Notes under the pieces: generated by a model | Database searches by the model: none | What the model was told of the DNA's origin: nothing | Seen by the model: only the letters and a program-made list of their open reading frames with translations | Source: Dehalococcoidia bacterium | Lineage (GTDB): Bacteria; Chloroflexota; Dehalococcoidia; Dehalococcoidales; G020351185 | Direction of reading: 5' to 3' | NCBI GenBank assembly: GCA_030640385.1 | Contig: DAOWJL010000059.1 | Location: forward strand, 1-7,418 | Length of the DNA stretch: 7,418 bases | Made by a program: the position numbers and the translations under genes | Part shown: positions 6,074 through 7,418 of the stretch, piece after piece | Layout: each line of letters starts with the position of its first letter | Numbering within the stretch: position 1 is the stretch's first letter

Positions 6074-6919
6074 ATGAGAGAAATAGAAACTAGCGTTATA
6101 ACCCAGGCTGTCGCCGAATTATGCCAGAAGGCTAACTTCGAACTGGGTGATGATGTATTGGCGACGCTGAAAGAAGCCCGTCAAAAAGAGGAATCGCCGC
6201 TGGCATGGAATGCCCTGGATAAGATTATAGAAAACGCCGTTATTGCCAGGGAAGAAAGCCTTCCCCTGTGCCAGGACTGCGGCACGGCGGTTATATTTCT
6301 GGAAATCGGGCAGGATGTCCATATTACCGGTGGCGATATCAACGAAGCCATAGCCGAAGGGGTATGTCAGGGCTATACCCGGGGTTATTTGCGTAAATCT
6401 ATGGTCAGTAAGCCCTTTTCCTCCCGGATAAATACCGGCGATAATACCCCGCCGGTTATCCATACCAGAATAGTTCCCGGCAACCAGCTCAGGATAATTG
6501 TTATGCCCAAAGGAGGCGGCGCCGAGAACATAAGCCGACTGGTTATGCTGCAACCCGGCGCCGGCGGCAAGGGTATTATCGATGCGGTGGTGAAAGCTGT
6601 CGATGAAGCCGGCGGCAATCCCTGCCCGCCGTTAATCATCGGGCTGGGAATCGGTGGCACGGCTGAGGAGGCAATGTTGCTGGCTAAGGAGGCATTGCTG
6701 CGGAAGTTAGGCGAACCCAATCCCGACCCGGAGATAACACGGCTGGAAAAAGATATTCTGGGTAAGGTTAATGACCTGGGCATCGGGGCGCTGGGGCTGG
6801 GGGGTAGAATCACCGCACTGGCGGTGCATGCCGAGGCATTACCAACCCATATCGCCAGCCTGCCGCTGGCTGTCAATTTACAATGTCATAGCGCCCGCCA
6901 TCGGGAGGCTATACTGTAA
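6074..6919 (+). CDS. fumA: Fumarate hydratase, class I, alpha subunit
   Basis: This is the N-terminal, cluster-binding half of the two-subunit, oxygen-sensitive fumarase that converts fumarate and malate. The expected [4Fe-4S] ligands are visible: Cys66 in LCQDCG, Cys184 in GNPCPP and Cys271 in LQCHSARH. INTGDNTP, KGGGAENISRL and GIGGTAEEA also match the family. The 281-residue length is normal. I chose ATG 6074 because it gives the family's usual MREI-type N-terminus. An in-frame ATG at 6050 would add MGLSNKTK and lies in the tail of the GC-rich hairpin. Neither start has an accessible Shine-Dalgarno site; the G-rich sequence before 6050 is the hairpin arm. The related L-tartrate dehydratase is less likely, given malate dehydrogenase upstream. 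The stop overlaps the beta-subunit start by one base. Confidence 0.93.
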   Translation: MREIETSVITQAVAELCQKANFELGDDVLATLKEARQKEESPLAWNALDKIIENAVIAREESLPLCQDCGTAVIFLEIGQDVHITGGDINEAIAEGVCQGYTRGYLRKSMVSKPFSSRINTGDNTPPVIHTRIVPGNQLRIIVMPKGGGAENISRLVMLQPGAGGKGIIDAVVKAVDEAGGNPCPPLIIGLGIGGTAEEAMLLAKEALLRKLGEPNPDPEITRLEKDILGKVNDLGIGALGLGGRITALAVHAEALPTHIASLPLAVNLQCHSARHREAIL

Positions 6920-7418
6920 TGGATGCCATAAATATTACCTCACCGCTCGAGGCTGAGGCAGTTGAAAAACTAAAGGTCGGTACCAGAGTGCTTATCTCCG
7001 GGGTGGTATATACCGCCCGTGATGCCGCACATAAGAGGCTGGTTCAGGCAATAAATAACGGCGAAGAACTACCCCTCAACCTTGAAGGGCAGACACTGTA
7101 TTATATGGGTCCTTCCCCGGCACGCCCGGGGCAGGTCATCGGCTCTGCCGGACCCACCACCAGCAGCCGTATGGATATCTACACACCACCCCTGTTAGCC
7201 ATTGGATTGAAGGCTATGATAGGCAAGGGCAACCGCTCGCAGGAAGTAAGGGAGGCTATTAAAAAGCACCGGGCTGTCTATTTCGTCACCATCGGCGGTG
7301 CCGGCGCCCTGCTTTCAAAAGCCATTAAAAAGGCAAAGGTAATTGCCTACCCCGACCTGGCTGCCGAGGCTATTATGCAACTTGAACTGGAGGGATTTCC
7401 GGCTATTGTCGCCAATGA
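6919..7418 (+). CDS. fumB: Fumarate hydratase, class I, beta subunit, 3'-truncated
   Basis: This is the C-terminal half of the two-subunit fumarase, cut by the window end after 166 codons plus two bases; family members run to about 185-190 residues, so some 20 residues are missing. Family motifs appear in order: DAAHKRL (35-41), the long YYMGPSPARPG to GSAGPTTSSRMD segment (61-86), GKGNR (102-106) and the glycine-rich TIGGAGALLSK (124-134). This subunit supplies substrate-binding residues and pairs with the alpha subunit's iron-sulfur cluster. The ATG overlaps the alpha stop as TAATG, and GGGAGG at 6903-6908 sits 10 bases upstream, which indicates coupled translation and equal subunit supply. 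The symbol follows the common two-subunit usage and does not mean the single-chain E. coli FumB. Confidence 0.92.
   Translation, partial: MDAINITSPLEAEAVEKLKVGTRVLISGVVYTARDAAHKRLVQAINNGEELPLNLEGQTLYYMGPSPARPGQVIGSAGPTTSSRMDIYTPPLLAIGLKAMIGKGNRSQEVREAIKKHRAVYFVTIGGAGALLSKAIKKAKVIAYPDLAAEAIMQLELEGFPAIVAN

Noticed and set aside
6385..6876. Antisense open frame (163 codons) opposite fumarase alpha
   Set aside because: It is a shadow of a well-supported gene with all cluster cysteines; the antisense product is low-complexity Pro/Ser/Ala sequence.

Overview
The window is a one-directional (+ strand) block of central carbon metabolism. It holds eight genes, of which the first lacks its 5' end and the last lacks its 3' end. 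In order they are: a biotin-dependent carboxyltransferase subunit (pyruvate carboxylase subunit B / oxaloacetate decarboxylase alpha type), the large and small subunits of an aconitase-superfamily hydro-lyase of the two-subunit LeuC/LeuD-HacA/HacB type, isocitrate dehydrogenase, an LDH-like malate dehydrogenase, an unrecognised membrane protein with an outward-facing beta-sandwich-like tail, and the alpha and beta subunits of a two-subunit iron-sulfur (class I) fumarase.

Layout: 1-1161 carboxyltransferase C-terminal part; 1162-1263 gap with nested inverted repeats; 1264-5053 four tightly packed genes (junctions of 0, 24 and 4 nt); 5054-5077 short gap; 5078-5926 membrane protein; 5927-6073 gap with three hairpins, one of them GC-rich; 6074-7418 fumarase alpha and beta, which overlap by one base. 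No tRNA, rRNA, transposase, CRISPR or phage gene is visible, and no gap exceeds 150 bases.

Together the enzymes form two arms leaving oxaloacetate. Pyruvate (or phosphoenolpyruvate-derived carbon) is carboxylated to oxaloacetate. One arm, through malate dehydrogenase and fumarase, leads to malate and fumarate. The other, after a citrate synthase not present here, goes citrate -> isocitrate -> 2-oxoglutarate through the two-subunit hydratase and isocitrate dehydrogenase. This is the arrangement expected of an anaerobe with a split (incomplete) TCA cycle used mainly for biosynthesis of glutamate and aspartate families.

The organism is most likely an anaerobic bacterium, and my best guess is Chloroflexota, class Dehalococcoidia. 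The order LeuC-like/LeuD-like/Icd/Mdh/fumarase resembles what I remember from Dehalococcoides, the base composition is middling, GTG and TTG starts with strong Shine-Dalgarno sites are used, and the oxygen-sensitive two-subunit fumarase is present. This is from memory and motif reading, not from a search.

I did not find a clearly novel system. The points most worth a second look are the substrate of the two-subunit hydratase, the mixed coenzyme determinants of the isocitrate dehydrogenase, a changed residue in the malate dehydrogenase active-site motif, the unknown membrane protein inside the operon, and the two structured gaps.
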